Shown here: positions 53,675-62,737 of the stretch, piece after piece
How positions within the stretch are numbered: position 1 is the first letter of the stretch
Layout of the letters: every line of letters begins with the position of its first letter
Source of the DNA: Vineibacter terrae
GTDB lineage: Bacteria > Pseudomonadota > Alphaproteobacteria > Reyranellales > Reyranellaceae
Assembly (NCBI RefSeq): GCF_008039615.1
Contig: NZ_VDUZ01000043.1
Coordinates: forward strand, 1-64,000
Direction of reading: 5' to 3'
DNA: 64,000 bases
Translations under genes and position numbers: made by a program
Notes under the pieces: model-generated
Told to the model about the DNA's origin: nothing
The model's database searches: none
What the model saw: only the letters and a program-made list of their open reading frames with translations

Positions 53675-54637
53675 GTGCGCGCCGGCGCCATCAGCACCAG
53701 CCAGAACTGGCGCCAGCGGCCGCCCTTCAACAAGAGCCTGCTGGAGAACATCATCGGCACCTGGGTGCGGATCGCGCCCGTGAGCTCGACCTATGGCGGC
53801 GCCCGCATCCCGGGCGGCGGCAGCATCACGGCGACGGTCTTCCTGGAGGACCAGAACCACCGCCAGATCATGCAGCTCGACCGCCTGCCGGCTGTCGGCG
53901 AGACGGCCAGCGGCGTCATCATCCGGCCCGACGGCTGGCGCGATAAGATCGTGATCGCGCGCATGGCGCCGCGGGTCGACCCGGCGAAAGCCTGGATCGG
54001 CGCCGGGCTCAAGGGCGGCGTGACCGTGGTCGCCGGCGGCAAGGAGGCGCTTGTCGGCTCGCTGTGGAACCTGCACAGCGCCGACCTCGGCTTCCCGTTC
54101 GTGGCGACGGCCAGCCGCGTCGGCCTGGGCGCCGGCGCCAGCGGCGGCGTGGTGCTGTGCCTGGGCTACGGCTTCGACAGCCCGCAGGGCGCGCTCGGCA
54201 TCGGGCTGGGCGGCTGGGACTTCAACCTCAGCCTGGGCGCGCGCTGGTCGGCCTGGCTCAAGAGCCAGCGCCTGGCCAATCCCAAGACCGCCGGCGCGCT
54301 GGCCAAGCTGATCCGGGCCCTGACCCAGGTGCGCACCTCGCAGATCAAGAGCCTCGACAGCCTGATGCAGCTCACCTCGGGCTTCGTGCACAACGAGGGC
54401 ATGATCAACCTGTTCAAGAACCTCGTCGGCCTGAGCAACTTCGACGACCGCATGAAATGCCTGATCACCTTCGACCTGCCGGCATCGGGCGGGCTCGAGG
54501 TCAGCATCGTCTACACCGACGGCAGCGTGGTGGCGGTCGACGGGCCGTCGGCGGCGAAATACATCGGCTCGCTGCAGCCGGCATCGTACCAGCCGCGCGA
54601 GCCCCGCTACGGCAGCGGCAACCGCCCGGCGTATTGA
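53675..54637 (+). CDS. Unknown protein, probably with a frameshifted N-terminus
   Basis: About 320 residues in this frame, not recognised. The middle (about 150-190) is Gly-rich with a beta pattern (RVGLGAGASGGVVLCLGYGF, IGLGGWDFNLSLGARW), and 200-260 is helical. The GTG at 53675 has no ribosome site. A strong site (GGCTGGAGGCAGGC) precedes an ATG at 53616 in another frame, which encodes MGACYVISNGGRCCYIEFET with good third-position GC up to about 53675, where GC bias switches to this frame. One missing base near 53670-53690 would join them, so the intact gene is probably 53616-54637. Confidence 0.6.
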   Translation: MRAGAISTSQNWRQRPPFNKSLLENIIGTWVRIAPVSSTYGGARIPGGGSITATVFLEDQNHRQIMQLDRLPAVGETASGVIIRPDGWRDKIVIARMAPRVDPAKAWIGAGLKGGVTVVAGGKEALVGSLWNLHSADLGFPFVATASRVGLGAGASGGVVLCLGYGFDSPQGALGIGLGGWDFNLSLGARWSAWLKSQRLANPKTAGALAKLIRALTQVRTSQIKSLDSLMQLTSGFVHNEGMINLFKNLVGLSNFDDRMKCLITFDLPASGGLEVSIVYTDGSVVAVDGPSAAKYIGSLQPASYQPREPRYGSGNRPAY

Positions 54638-54716
54638 CGCCGCCACCCGGCTGCCGGTTGCCAGGACGCCCCCAGGCCGTCACGCTGCGGCCGGCAGAAC
54701 ATGCGGGGAGCGGGGC

Positions 54717-55163
54717 ATGGGGGAGCGGACGCCGTCGCCGGCGATGGCGATGGCGGCGGCACCGGCGCGGTCGGGGCTGTGGCGGGATTCGCGGGGCGTC
54801 TACGTGCTGGGATCGCTGGCGGCGACCCTTCTCGAGGCCCTGGTGCTGATCATTGTGGTGTGGCCGGCCTCGGCCGGCTGGGGCGGCGGCGTGCTGCTGG
54901 CGCTGATGCTGCTGGGCACCGGCGCGGCGCTCGTGCTCGCGCCGCTGGCGTCGTGGATCGCCTGGTCGGCGACGCCGCCGATGGCCGCCGCCTTGCGGCG
55001 CTGGCTGCAGCTGACGGCGATCGCCAGCCTCGTCTCGCTGGCAGTGCTGGTCCTGGTGCTGAGCGCGCGGCGCGCCGCCGACCTATGGCTGTGGTATGCG
55101 GCGCCGGTCGCCGGCCTGCATGCCTGGTGGAGCGGGCTGTTCCTGCTGGGGCGGCGGCGCTGA
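54717..55163 (+). CDS. Small four-helix membrane protein
   Basis: A 148-residue protein with four hydrophobic segments (about residues 29-50, 57-82, 99-118 and 125-143) and a basic C-terminus ending GRRR. I do not recognise a family. ATG at 54717 follows GGGGAGCGGGGC. It lies 79 bp after the unknown gene at 53675 on the same strand, so the two may be co-transcribed. Confidence 0.65.
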   Translation: MGERTPSPAMAMAAAPARSGLWRDSRGVYVLGSLAATLLEALVLIIVVWPASAGWGGGVLLALMLLGTGAALVLAPLASWIAWSATPPMAAALRRWLQLTAIASLVSLAVLVLVLSARRAADLWLWYAAPVAGLHAWWSGLFLLGRRR

Positions 55164-55213
55164 CCGGGGGCGTCCCTTCTCCCCGGACAGCATGCCGCAA
55201 GCAGCTGAAGCGG

Positions 55214-56095
55214 CTACGCCGCCTGGTCCTTCCTGAACCCCGTCTTCTTCTTCCAGATCCGTCGCGCCGTCCAGGCGTAGCTGTCGGCATTCTCCAGCCA
55301 CCGATCGTCGGTGATGACGTCGTTGGTGTTCTTCTCCCACCCCGACATCGGGCGCAGCTTCTTGGTGCGTCCTGGCAGCGTGATCTCGCGCTGGTCGTTG
55401 GCCCCGATGATGCCCAGGTCGCGGGCCTCATCGAACTGATCGGCAGGCAGCTTGGCAAACGATCCATCCTTGTAGAGGACGTCCTTGGTGTTGGCGAACT
55501 TGTGCGACGCCTCGTGCACGACGGTGCGGGCGACGGTGTCGGGCGGCTCGCCCTTGACATAGTTGAGGTTGAGCTCGATGTCGCCGATCGCCTGCTGCCA
55601 CTGCTTGTGCCCAAACTCGTCGGTGAACCCGAAATTGCGGCGGATCGGGCTGGCGCCGTCGCGCTTGACCTGCTCGAGCGCCACGCGCGCCTTGGTGGTG
55701 GCGCTCATATGCTCGATGATGATGTCGCAGCTGCGCAACGACAGGCCGGTGTTGATGGTCTGGTAGACCCAGCGGATGCGGTCGATGCGGCTGAGCTGCT
55801 TGCGCCGCGCGGACTCGTTGGCTGCGTCGATCTCGATATGGAAGTACTTCAGCAGCGCCGGCGCGACGACGATGACGTCGGTGTCCGTGGCCGCCCCTGA
55901 CGGGTTCACGCGCCAGGCGCTGTCAAAATTCAAGAGCGCCCAGGACGCCGCCGACACCATTTCGGTGGCCATGTCGAGAATGCGCTTCATCTTGTTCTGG
56001 AACAGGCCATCGTTGGCCAGCGTCGCGGCCTCGCCGGAATTGACGACCCCGGCGGACGCGACAACCTTGAAGTTGCGGTGGTTGAGCAGCAGCAT
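55214..56095 (-). CDS. M35-like (aspzincin) zinc metalloprotease
   Basis: A 293-residue protein. Near the C-terminal half lies HEASH (His194, Glu195, His198), followed by NTKDVLY with Asp205 and Tyr208. This matches the aspzincin layout of HExxH and GTxDxxYG, in which Asp is the third zinc ligand. The NADSYAW segment at 269-275 matches another conserved aspzincin block. Deuterolysin and peptidyl-Lys endopeptidases of this group cleave proteins. There is no signal peptide (start MLLLNHRNFKVVASAG), so the protein would act inside the cell or be exported by another route, such as as a toxin domain. ATG at 56095 follows GGAGGGGAGAG. Confidence 0.72.
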   Translation of the reverse strand: MLLLNHRNFKVVASAGVVNSGEAATLANDGLFQNKMKRILDMATEMVSAASWALLNFDSAWRVNPSGAATDTDVIVVAPALLKYFHIEIDAANESARRKQLSRIDRIRWVYQTINTGLSLRSCDIIIEHMSATTKARVALEQVKRDGASPIRRNFGFTDEFGHKQWQQAIGDIELNLNYVKGEPPDTVARTVVHEASHKFANTKDVLYKDGSFAKLPADQFDEARDLGIIGANDQREITLPGRTKKLRPMSGWEKNTNDVITDDRWLENADSYAWTARRIWKKKTGFRKDQAA

Positions 56096-56297
56096 CTCTC
56101 CCCTCCAGTACCGCCCTGACGACGATTTCCTGCGGCACGGCAGGCTGTTTCCGCGGCAGGGCCGGCTGGCGCCATCTTGCGGCGCATTTCGCACTGCGTA
56201 AGGCCCCACGTCCGGAAGGCACTGGATTTCCGCGTCTTTTCCTGGAAGATCGGCCGGGAAATTCACCGGCGCGGTGAGCCGGCGGCCAGGGGGGCTC

Positions 56298-57221
56298 GTG
56301 GCGCGGGAGATCGACCGCAAACTGCGACTGACGGCGGCGCTGCTGGGCACCGTCACGCGCAAGGACCTTGCGGCTGCGTTCCGCCGGGTCAACCCGGCAA
56401 CGGCATTCGACGTCGAGCGCGCCAGCAAATGGCTGCAGGGCCGCGCCCGGCCGCGCGAGCAGCAGGTCTACGAGGACTGGGCCAAGCTGGTCGATCTCGG
56501 CCGCGCCGGGGCATGGATCGCCGAATGCGACAGCGAGGCCTTCCTCGACGCGCTCTGCGCCCGCCATCAGCGCGACCCCGACACGCTGCGCCGGCACGCC
56601 GACGGGGCCGACGGACCGGCCGGCCATCATCATGAGCACGACGTCTCGCTTGCCGGCATCTACGCCTGCTACTCGCACGCATGGTCGCCGTACTTCCACG
56701 GCCGGCTGATCCGCGGCGCGCTGGCGATCGTGCCGGCGGCGCAGCGGCTGTCGGCAAGCTACGCAGAAACCCTGCCGACCGGACGGATGCAGGTGGACGG
56801 CCCGGTCACGATCAGCAAGCGCGCCCTGCTCATGGACCTGCGCGACCAGGGCGGCATGCAGTTCCTGTTCTGCCTGTTTCCCCCGACACCGCCGGTCAGC
56901 GTGCTGGCCGGCTTCATGTGCGGCGCGACGATCATCGGCCCGCACGCCCAGCCGTCGGTGACGCGCATCGCCATGGTGCGGCTGCCGGCGGCGAGCGCGC
57001 GGCTGCGCGATACGGACGCCTATCTTCCGGCCCAGGGGTCGGTGGCCGGGGACCTGGCGGCGCTGGGCGTGTCCGTCGCCAGCCCCGACCTCGCCGACCG
57101 GCACATGACTGCCTTCCTGGCCGGCGGCCAGGGCGGCGGCCTCGACCAGATCGCGGCGGATGCCTACGCGGCGCTGCTGGAGGTGTTCGACCGCACGTGG
57201 TTGACGGCCGCGGCGGGTTGA
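56298..57221 (+). CDS. Unknown protein, possible regulator, divergent from the metalloprotease
   Basis: About 307 residues, not recognised. The N-terminal 75 residues are helical and basic (RKDLAAAFRRVNPATAFD, ERASKWLQGRARPREQQVYE), as in small DNA-binding or adaptor domains. A central part has HHHEHD and a mixed alpha-beta region follows. GTG at 56298 after CAGGGGGG is the likely start; a GTG at 56274 is possible. It is divergent from the aspzincin-type protease gene, and the two share a 202-bp region, so joint control or an inhibitor/regulator role is possible, but this is inference. Confidence 0.6.
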   Translation: MAREIDRKLRLTAALLGTVTRKDLAAAFRRVNPATAFDVERASKWLQGRARPREQQVYEDWAKLVDLGRAGAWIAECDSEAFLDALCARHQRDPDTLRRHADGADGPAGHHHEHDVSLAGIYACYSHAWSPYFHGRLIRGALAIVPAAQRLSASYAETLPTGRMQVDGPVTISKRALLMDLRDQGGMQFLFCLFPPTPPVSVLAGFMCGATIIGPHAQPSVTRIAMVRLPAASARLRDTDAYLPAQGSVAGDLAALGVSVASPDLADRHMTAFLAGGQGGGLDQIAADAYAALLEVFDRTWLTAAAG

Positions 57222-57247
57222 ACCGCGCTGCGCGCCTTCCTATAGTG

Positions 57248-57259
57248 AACCATATGGTT
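57248..57259. promoter_or_regulatory. Operator-like perfect palindrome AACCATATGGTT
   Basis: A 12-bp perfect dyad next to TATAGTG (57241-57247) lies about 20 bp before the SRPBCC start. Operators of this shape precede ArsR-regulated SRPBCC genes in other bacteria, from general knowledge. No ArsR gene is in the window. Confidence 0.5.
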
Positions 57260-57277
57260 GAGCAACAGGAGGAGCGC

Positions 57278-57742
57278 ATGACGAGCCTGACGCAGGCGCC
57301 GGTCGCCACGGCCGGAATGCTGATCCGCAAGCCGGTGGCCGAGGTATTCAACGCCGTCGTCGATCCGGCGGTGACGACGCGCTTCTGGTTCACCAAGGGC
57401 AGCGGCCGGCTGGAGGCCGGCAAGACGGTGCGGTGGGACTGGGAGATGTACGGCTTCGGCATGACCATCGACGTGAAGGCCGTCGACCAGGACAGGCGCA
57501 TCGTGATCGCCGGCTTCGGCGACGCCACGGTGACGTGGGACTTCACGCCGCGCGCCGACGGCACCTACCTGTCGATCACCAGCACCGGCTTCACGGGCGA
57601 CGGCGATGCCCAGGTGAAGGCGGCGATCGATTCGACGGAAGGCTTCACGTTCGTGCTGGCCGGGCTGAAGGCATGGCTGGAGCACGGCATCGCGCTGAAC
57701 CTGATCGCCGACAAGTTCCCCGACGGGCTGGCGGGGAAGTGA
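57278..57742 (+). CDS. SRPBCC (AHSA1-like) domain protein
   Basis: A 154-residue SRPBCC/START-like protein of the AHSA1 group: IRKPVAEVFNAVVDPAVTTR at the N-terminus, WDWEMYGFGMTIDVKAVDQD in the middle and the long C-terminal helix (GFTFVLAGLKAWLEHGI). Such proteins bind hydrophobic ligands in a deep pocket. I chose ATG at 57278, which follows GGAGGAGCGC; an ATG at 57254 lies inside the upstream palindrome. It is convergent with the polysaccharide deacetylase gene. Confidence 0.85.
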   Translation: MTSLTQAPVATAGMLIRKPVAEVFNAVVDPAVTTRFWFTKGSGRLEAGKTVRWDWEMYGFGMTIDVKAVDQDRRIVIAGFGDATVTWDFTPRADGTYLSITSTGFTGDGDAQVKAAIDSTEGFTFVLAGLKAWLEHGIALNLIADKFPDGLAGK

Positions 57743-57748
57743 TTCTCC

Positions 57749-58645
57749 CTACGGCATCACGCCTTCGGGCAGGGCGGCGCAGTGATCGAAGATGGCGCCG
57801 GGGCGGGTGAGCCAGACCTTGTCGCGCTGGGGATGATCGACGATGTGGCGCAGCGCCTCGCGCAGGGCGCGCAGGCGATAGGGCTGGCCGAAGATCATGG
57901 TGTGCAGCTCGATGCCGCACACCAGCGGCTGCTTCGCCGACTGGCGCAGCATCTCCTCGAACTGGCCGACGATGAAGGCGCAGAACTGCTCGGGCGTGTG
58001 GTGGCGCACCAGGATCTGCGGCGAATCGTTGATCTCCAGCGAATAGGGCACCGACATCAGCCTGCCGGCGCGGGTGCGCAGCCAGACCGGCTGGTCATCG
58101 CAGGGCCAGTCCATCAGGAAGTCGAAGCCGGCTTCCTTCAGCAGGTCGGGCGTGACGTGGCTCTGCGACATCCACGGCCCCATCCAGCCGCGCGGGCGCT
58201 GGCCGGTCTTTTCCTGGATGCGGTCGCGCACATAGGCGATCAGGCGGGCCTCGTCGGCCTCCCACATCTGGCCCTGGCGCTCGGCGTTGGTGCGGCCGTG
58301 GCCGATGAACTCGTCGCCGCGCGCCACGATCGGCGCGATGATGTCGGGGGCGTAGTCGAACACCGTGGTGTTCACCAGATGGCAGGCAGGCAGCGCCAGC
58401 TCGTCGAGGAGATCCAGCAGGCGCCAGACGCCGACGCGGTTGCCGTAGTCGCGCCAGGCGAAGGTGCGCGGATCGGGTGGCGGCAGCTCGCTCGACAGCG
58501 CATGGCCGATGCCGGCGCTGTAGGCGAAATGCTCGATGTTGAGCGCGACATGCACCGCCAGGCGCTTGCCGCCGGGCCAGTCGTAATCGGTCCGCTTGAC
58601 GATCGGCGAATAGTCGTAGCGCCCGTGATGCGGGATGCGCAGCAT
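57749..58645 (-). CDS. Polysaccharide deacetylase family (PuuE-like) protein
   Basis: A 298-residue NodB/polysaccharide-deacetylase barrel. Segments: LAVHVALNIEHFAY near residue 33 (metal-region strand), HGRTNAERQ near 115 and GPWMSQSHVTPDLLKEAGFD near 155. The pattern resembles PuuE-like allantoinases and deacetylases without the strict D-HH signature of NodB; the substrate is unknown. Allantoinase activity would fit the nitrogen theme but is not shown. ATG at 58645 follows GGAGGAACGAGC. Confidence 0.82.
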   Translation of the reverse strand: MLRIPHHGRYDYSPIVKRTDYDWPGGKRLAVHVALNIEHFAYSAGIGHALSSELPPPDPRTFAWRDYGNRVGVWRLLDLLDELALPACHLVNTTVFDYAPDIIAPIVARGDEFIGHGRTNAERQGQMWEADEARLIAYVRDRIQEKTGQRPRGWMGPWMSQSHVTPDLLKEAGFDFLMDWPCDDQPVWLRTRAGRLMSVPYSLEINDSPQILVRHHTPEQFCAFIVGQFEEMLRQSAKQPLVCGIELHTMIFGQPYRLRALREALRHIVDHPQRDKVWLTRPGAIFDHCAALPEGVMP

Positions 58646-58686
58646 GCTCGTTCCTCCGGTCATCGGTCGGTACGAGGGTATTCAAT

Positions 58687-58767
58687 TGTCATTCCGAGCG
58701 CAGCGAGGAATCTCCTGCGAATGGAGACTCCATAATCGGAAGATCCCTCGCTACGCTCGGGATGACC
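58687..58767. repeat. Family D palindromic repeat, copy 4
   Basis: TTGTCATTCCGAGCGCAGCG faces CGCTACGCTCGGGATGAC. Its right end carries the ATG of an upstream alternative start of the aminopeptidase gene (58762), which I do not use. Confidence 0.8.
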
Positions 58768-58797
58768 GACTGGACCAGGCACAATTCCGAGGAAGGC

Positions 58798-61452
58798 ATG
58801 ACCGAACCGCAGCCCACGGCGATCCACCGCCAGGACTACACGCCGCCCGACTACCGGATCGAGACGGTCGACCTCGAGTTCGATCTCGAGCCGTCATCGA
58901 CGCGGGTCAAGGCGCGGCTGGCGATCACGGCGGCGCATGACCGCAGCGGCGGCGCCCGCCCGCTGGTGCTGCACGGCGATGCGCTGGAGCTGGTGTCGGT
59001 GGCGCTCGACGGGCGCGTGCTGGGCGCCGGCGACTATAGGCTCGACGACAAGGGCCTCACCATCGCCGCGCCGCCGCCGGCCTTCACGCTCGACATCGAG
59101 ACGCGGATCGATCCGGCGGCCAACACGCAGCTCTCGGGGCTCTACGTCTCCAGCAACGTGTTCTGCACCCAGTGCGAGGCCGAGGGCTTCCGCCGCATCA
59201 CGTACTTCCTCGACCGGCCCGACGTGATGGCCACCTACCGCACCACCATCCGCGCCGACCGCGCCGCCTATCCCGTGCTGCTGTCCAACGGCAACCTGGT
59301 CGAGCAGCGCCAAGTCGAGGGCGGCCGCCACGTCGCGGTGTGGCACGACCCCTTCCCCAAGCCCAGCTACCTCTTCGCGCTGGTCGCCGGCGACCTCGCC
59401 TGCAACGAGGATCGCTTCACGACGCGCTCGGGCCGCGACGTGACGCTGCGCATCTTCGTGGAGCACGGCAAGCAGGCGCGCACCGGCTACGCCATGGACT
59501 GCCTCAAGCGCGCCATGCGCTGGGACGAGGAGCGCTTCGGCCTGGAATACGACCTCGACCTGTTCAACATCGTGGCCGTCAGCGACTTCAACATGGGGGC
59601 GATGGAGAACAAGAGCCTCAACGTCTTCAATGACAAGTACATCCTGGCCGATCCGGAGATCGCGACCGACGCCGACTACGCCGGCATCGAGACCGTGGTG
59701 GCGCACGAGTATTTCCACAACTGGACCGGCGATCGCATCACCTGCCGCGACTGGTTCCAGCTCAGCCTCAAGGAAGGGCTGACCGTGTTCCGCGACCGCG
59801 AGTTCTCGTCCGACATGCGCTCGCGGCCGGTGAAGCGCATCCAGGACGTGCGCAGCCTGCGGGCGCGGCAGTTCCCCGAGGATGCCGGCCCGCTGGCGCA
59901 TCCGGTGCGGCCCGACTCCTACATCGAGATCAACAACTTCTACACCGCCACCATCTACGACAAGGGTGCCGAGGTGATCGGCATGATGCAGGCGATCCTG
60001 GGCCAGGACGGCTTCCGCAAGGGCATGGACCTGTACGTGCAGCGCCATGACGGCCAGGCCGTCACCTGCGACGACTTCGCCGCCGCCATGGCCGACGCCA
60101 ACGGCGTGGACCTCGGCCAGTTCAAGCGCTGGTACAGCCAGGCCGGCACGCCCGAGCTGGCGATCGAGGGAAGCTACGACACGCGTGCCGGCGCCTACGA
60201 GATGACGGTGACGCAGCGCTGTCCGCCGACGCCGGGCCAGCCCGACAAGGCGCCGATGCACATCCCCCTGGCCATGGGCCTGCTCGACGCCCAGGGCCAG
60301 GACATCAGGCTGCGGCTGGACGGCGAGACCGCCGATGCCGCTGCGCCCGGGCGCGTGCTGGCGGTGACCGCGCCGCGCCAGACCTTCCGGTTCGTGAACG
60401 TGCCGCAACCCAAGGCGCTGTCGGTCAACCGCGGCTTCTCGGCGCCGGTCAACGTCACCCTGGCGCAGGGCGGCGCCGAGCGCGCCTTCCTGATGGCGCA
60501 TGATTCGGATGCCTTCGCGCGCTGGGAGGCAGGCCAGCAATTCGCCACCGACCTGCTGCTGCGCCGCGCCGGCGAGATCCAGCGCGGCGCACCGACGCCG
60601 TTCGATCCCGCCTTCGTCGAGGCGGTCGGCCAGATCCTGCGCGACGAATCACTGGAGCCGGCGTTCGCGGCCGAGGCCATCGCGCTGCCGGGCGAGGACT
60701 ACATCGCCGAGCGCATGGACATCGTCGACGTCGAGGCGATCCATTCAGCGCGCGAGGCGCTGCGCCAGGCGATCGCCACCAGCCTGCGCGCCGACCTCGA
60801 GCGCATCGTGGCGGCCAACGCCAGCCCCGGACCCTACACGCCCGATGCGGCGGCGGCCGGGCGCCGGGCGCTGCGCAATGTGGCGCTGGGCTACCTCGCG
60901 GCATCGGCGGCGGAAGCGCCCGGCACGGCCGACCGGCTGCTCGCCGCCTATCGCGCCGCCGACAACATGACCGACCGCATGGCGGCGCTGCGCCTGCTGG
61001 TCGATCTCGACGGGCCGCAGCGGCAGGCGGCGCTCGACGATTTCCACGACCGCTTCCGCGACGATGCGCTGGTGATCGACAAGTGGCTGGCGCTGCAGGC
61101 CCTCTCGGCGCTGCCCGACACGCTGGCGCGCGTCACGGCGCTGCTCGGCCATCCGGCGTTCGCGCTGGAGAAGCCCAACAAGGTGCGGGCGTTGATCGGC
61201 AGCTTCACCGCCGGCAATCCGCTGCGCTACCACGCCGCCGACGGCTCGGGCTATGCCTTCCACGCCGACCGCACGCTGGCGCTCGATCCGATCAACCCGC
61301 AGGTCGCGGCACGCCTGCTGGCGCCGCTGGGGCGCTGGCAGCGCTTCGATGCCGGCCGGCAGGCCAAGATGAAGGCGGCGCTGGCGCGCATCCTGGCGGC
61401 GCCCAAGCTGTCGCCCGACGTCTACGAGATCGCCTCGAAATCGCTGGCGTAG
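58798..61452 (+). CDS. pepN: Aminopeptidase N
   Basis: An 884-residue M1 metallopeptidase, the usual length for PepN. The exopeptidase motif GAMEN is at residues 267-271, and the zinc site HEYFH-x18-E uses His303, His307 and Glu326 (catalytic Glu304). The N-terminal beta-domain and the C-terminal helical superhelix of this bacterial family are present. It removes N-terminal residues from peptides in the cytoplasm. I chose ATG at 58798 (after CCGAGGAAGGC); the ATG at 58762 lies in a family D repeat. Confidence 0.96.
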   Translation: MTEPQPTAIHRQDYTPPDYRIETVDLEFDLEPSSTRVKARLAITAAHDRSGGARPLVLHGDALELVSVALDGRVLGAGDYRLDDKGLTIAAPPPAFTLDIETRIDPAANTQLSGLYVSSNVFCTQCEAEGFRRITYFLDRPDVMATYRTTIRADRAAYPVLLSNGNLVEQRQVEGGRHVAVWHDPFPKPSYLFALVAGDLACNEDRFTTRSGRDVTLRIFVEHGKQARTGYAMDCLKRAMRWDEERFGLEYDLDLFNIVAVSDFNMGAMENKSLNVFNDKYILADPEIATDADYAGIETVVAHEYFHNWTGDRITCRDWFQLSLKEGLTVFRDREFSSDMRSRPVKRIQDVRSLRARQFPEDAGPLAHPVRPDSYIEINNFYTATIYDKGAEVIGMMQAILGQDGFRKGMDLYVQRHDGQAVTCDDFAAAMADANGVDLGQFKRWYSQAGTPELAIEGSYDTRAGAYEMTVTQRCPPTPGQPDKAPMHIPLAMGLLDAQGQDIRLRLDGETADAAAPGRVLAVTAPRQTFRFVNVPQPKALSVNRGFSAPVNVTLAQGGAERAFLMAHDSDAFARWEAGQQFATDLLLRRAGEIQRGAPTPFDPAFVEAVGQILRDESLEPAFAAEAIALPGEDYIAERMDIVDVEAIHSAREALRQAIATSLRADLERIVAANASPGPYTPDAAAAGRRALRNVALGYLAASAAEAPGTADRLLAAYRAADNMTDRMAALRLLVDLDGPQRQAALDDFHDRFRDDALVIDKWLALQALSALPDTLARVTALLGHPAFALEKPNKVRALIGSFTAGNPLRYHAADGSGYAFHADRTLALDPINPQVAARLLAPLGRWQRFDAGRQAKMKAALARILAAPKLSPDVYEIASKSLA

Positions 61453-61458
61453 GCGCCT

Positions 61459-61530
61459 GGGAGCGCCGGCTTCCAGCCGGCACCGGCGCGACGCGCCGGA
61501 TCATGAGCCGGCTGGAAGCCGGCGCTCCCA
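61459..61530. repeat. Family E palindromic repeat, copy 2
   Basis: Arms GGGAGCGCCGGCTTCCAGCC and its inverse, each with a local hairpin (GCCGGCT-tcc-AGCCGGC), around a GGCGCGACGCGCC centre. The framing GGGAGCGC is shared with copy 1, but the hairpin bases are different and still paired. It lies between the convergent pepN and hypothetical genes. Confidence 0.85.
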
Positions 61531-61532
61531 AA

Positions 61533-61940
61533 TCACGCCAGGACCTTGGAAACGTCGAGCGTGACCTGGTAGTCGGCGTAGCCGCCCGACGACGCACGCG
61601 GGGTCTTGCCCGAGCCCGGCACGCCGACGCTTTGGGCGAGCCGGTCGGCGTGCGCGCGGAAGTTCGGATTGGCCTGGTCGCCATAGAACGTGAACGTTGT
61701 ATATCCGGCCTGGCGCGCCAGGGTTGCCGCTGCCCAGATCATGTAGCGATGGCCGGCACGGGCGTCGGCCAGTGTCGACGACGGCCCTACCAGGATGATG
61801 GCCGCGACACGGTAGACGATGCCGCTGCCGGTGTTGTCGATGCGTGCCCACAGGCATCCAGGCCCACCATAGGCGCCGATCCGCGCAGCCACAGGGTTTC
61901 CACCGACACCGGGCGGACGGGGTGGGGGTGGCTTGGCCAT
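61533..61940 (-). CDS. Hypothetical protein
   Basis: A 135-residue protein with a Pro-rich start (AKPPPPRPPGVGGNP), then a mixed alpha-beta core (ARIDNTGSGIVYRVAAIILV, YMIWAAATLARQAGYTTFTF). I do not recognise a family and see no membrane segment. ATG at 61940 follows AGGGAGAATTCC. It ends 3 bp from a family E repeat, convergent with pepN. Confidence 0.6.
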   Translation of the reverse strand: MAKPPPPRPPGVGGNPVAARIGAYGGPGCLWARIDNTGSGIVYRVAAIILVGPSSTLADARAGHRYMIWAAATLARQAGYTTFTFYGDQANPNFRAHADRLAQSVGVPGSGKTPRASSGGYADYQVTLDVSKVLA

Positions 61941-62045
61941 GGAATTCTCCCTTGTGTGGGCGCTCACATATTTCTAGCACGAACGCGACAGCGCCGCATC
62001 TATTCCCGCTGCTTTTCATGCGCGGGTCATGTAAGAGCCTTTCAC

Positions 62046-62720
62046 ATGAGATGGTCAGGCGATGGATCGGGCGAGCGGCGCGGCTACCACCACGGCAATC
62101 TGCGCGAGGCGCTGATCCGTGCCGCGCTCGATCTGATCGGACAGAAGGGACCGGCGGGCTTCACCTTCGCCGACGCCGCGCGCATGGCCGGCGTCAGCTC
62201 GGCGGCACCCTACCGCCACTATCGCGACCGCGACGCGCTGCTGGCCGACGTGGCGCGGCGCGGCTTCGAGCTGTTCACGGCGGCGCTGGCGCAGGCCTGG
62301 AACGAGGGGCGGCCCGAGCCGGTGAAGGCGTTCGAGAATATCGGCCGCGCCTTCCTCGCCTTCGCGCGCCGCGAGCCGGCCTACTACGCCGCCATGTTCG
62401 AGGCCGGCGTGGCGCTGGATTCGGATCCCGATCTACGCAAGGCGGCCGACGACGCCTTCGCGGTGCTGCGCGGCGCATCGGAGACCCTGTGCGCCGCGGC
62501 GCCGCCGGCCAGCCGGCCGCCGGCCCTGATGATGAGCCTGCATGTCTGGGCGATGTCGCACGGCATCGCCTCGCTGTTCGCGCGCGCTGACGCCGGACGG
62601 CGCGCGCTGCCGATGTCGCCCGAGGACCTGCTGGAAGCCGCCGTGCTGGTCTACCTGCAGGGGCTCGGCCTGGTCGGCGGCGCGGCATCGCACGGCACCG
62701 CGCCGGGCGGGCGCTGGTAG
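62046..62720 (+). CDS. TetR-family transcriptional regulator
   Basis: A 224-residue TetR/AcrR regulator. The N-terminal HTH (about residues 15-62) has GNLREALIRAALDLIGQKGP and GFTFADAARMAGVSSAAPYR, followed by YRDRDALLADVARRGF. The C-terminal domain (65-215) is helical and of the TetR_C_33-like kind with SLHVWAMSHGIASLF. No operator-matching neighbour is obvious; the dyad before the caspase-like gene (21278) is of TetR type but 40 kb away. Confidence 0.88.
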   Translation: MRWSGDGSGERRGYHHGNLREALIRAALDLIGQKGPAGFTFADAARMAGVSSAAPYRHYRDRDALLADVARRGFELFTAALAQAWNEGRPEPVKAFENIGRAFLAFARREPAYYAAMFEAGVALDSDPDLRKAADDAFAVLRGASETLCAAAPPASRPPALMMSLHVWAMSHGIASLFARADAGRRALPMSPEDLLEAAVLVYLQGLGLVGGAASHGTAPGGRW

Positions 62721-62737
62721 AAATTTATGGCGACGGC

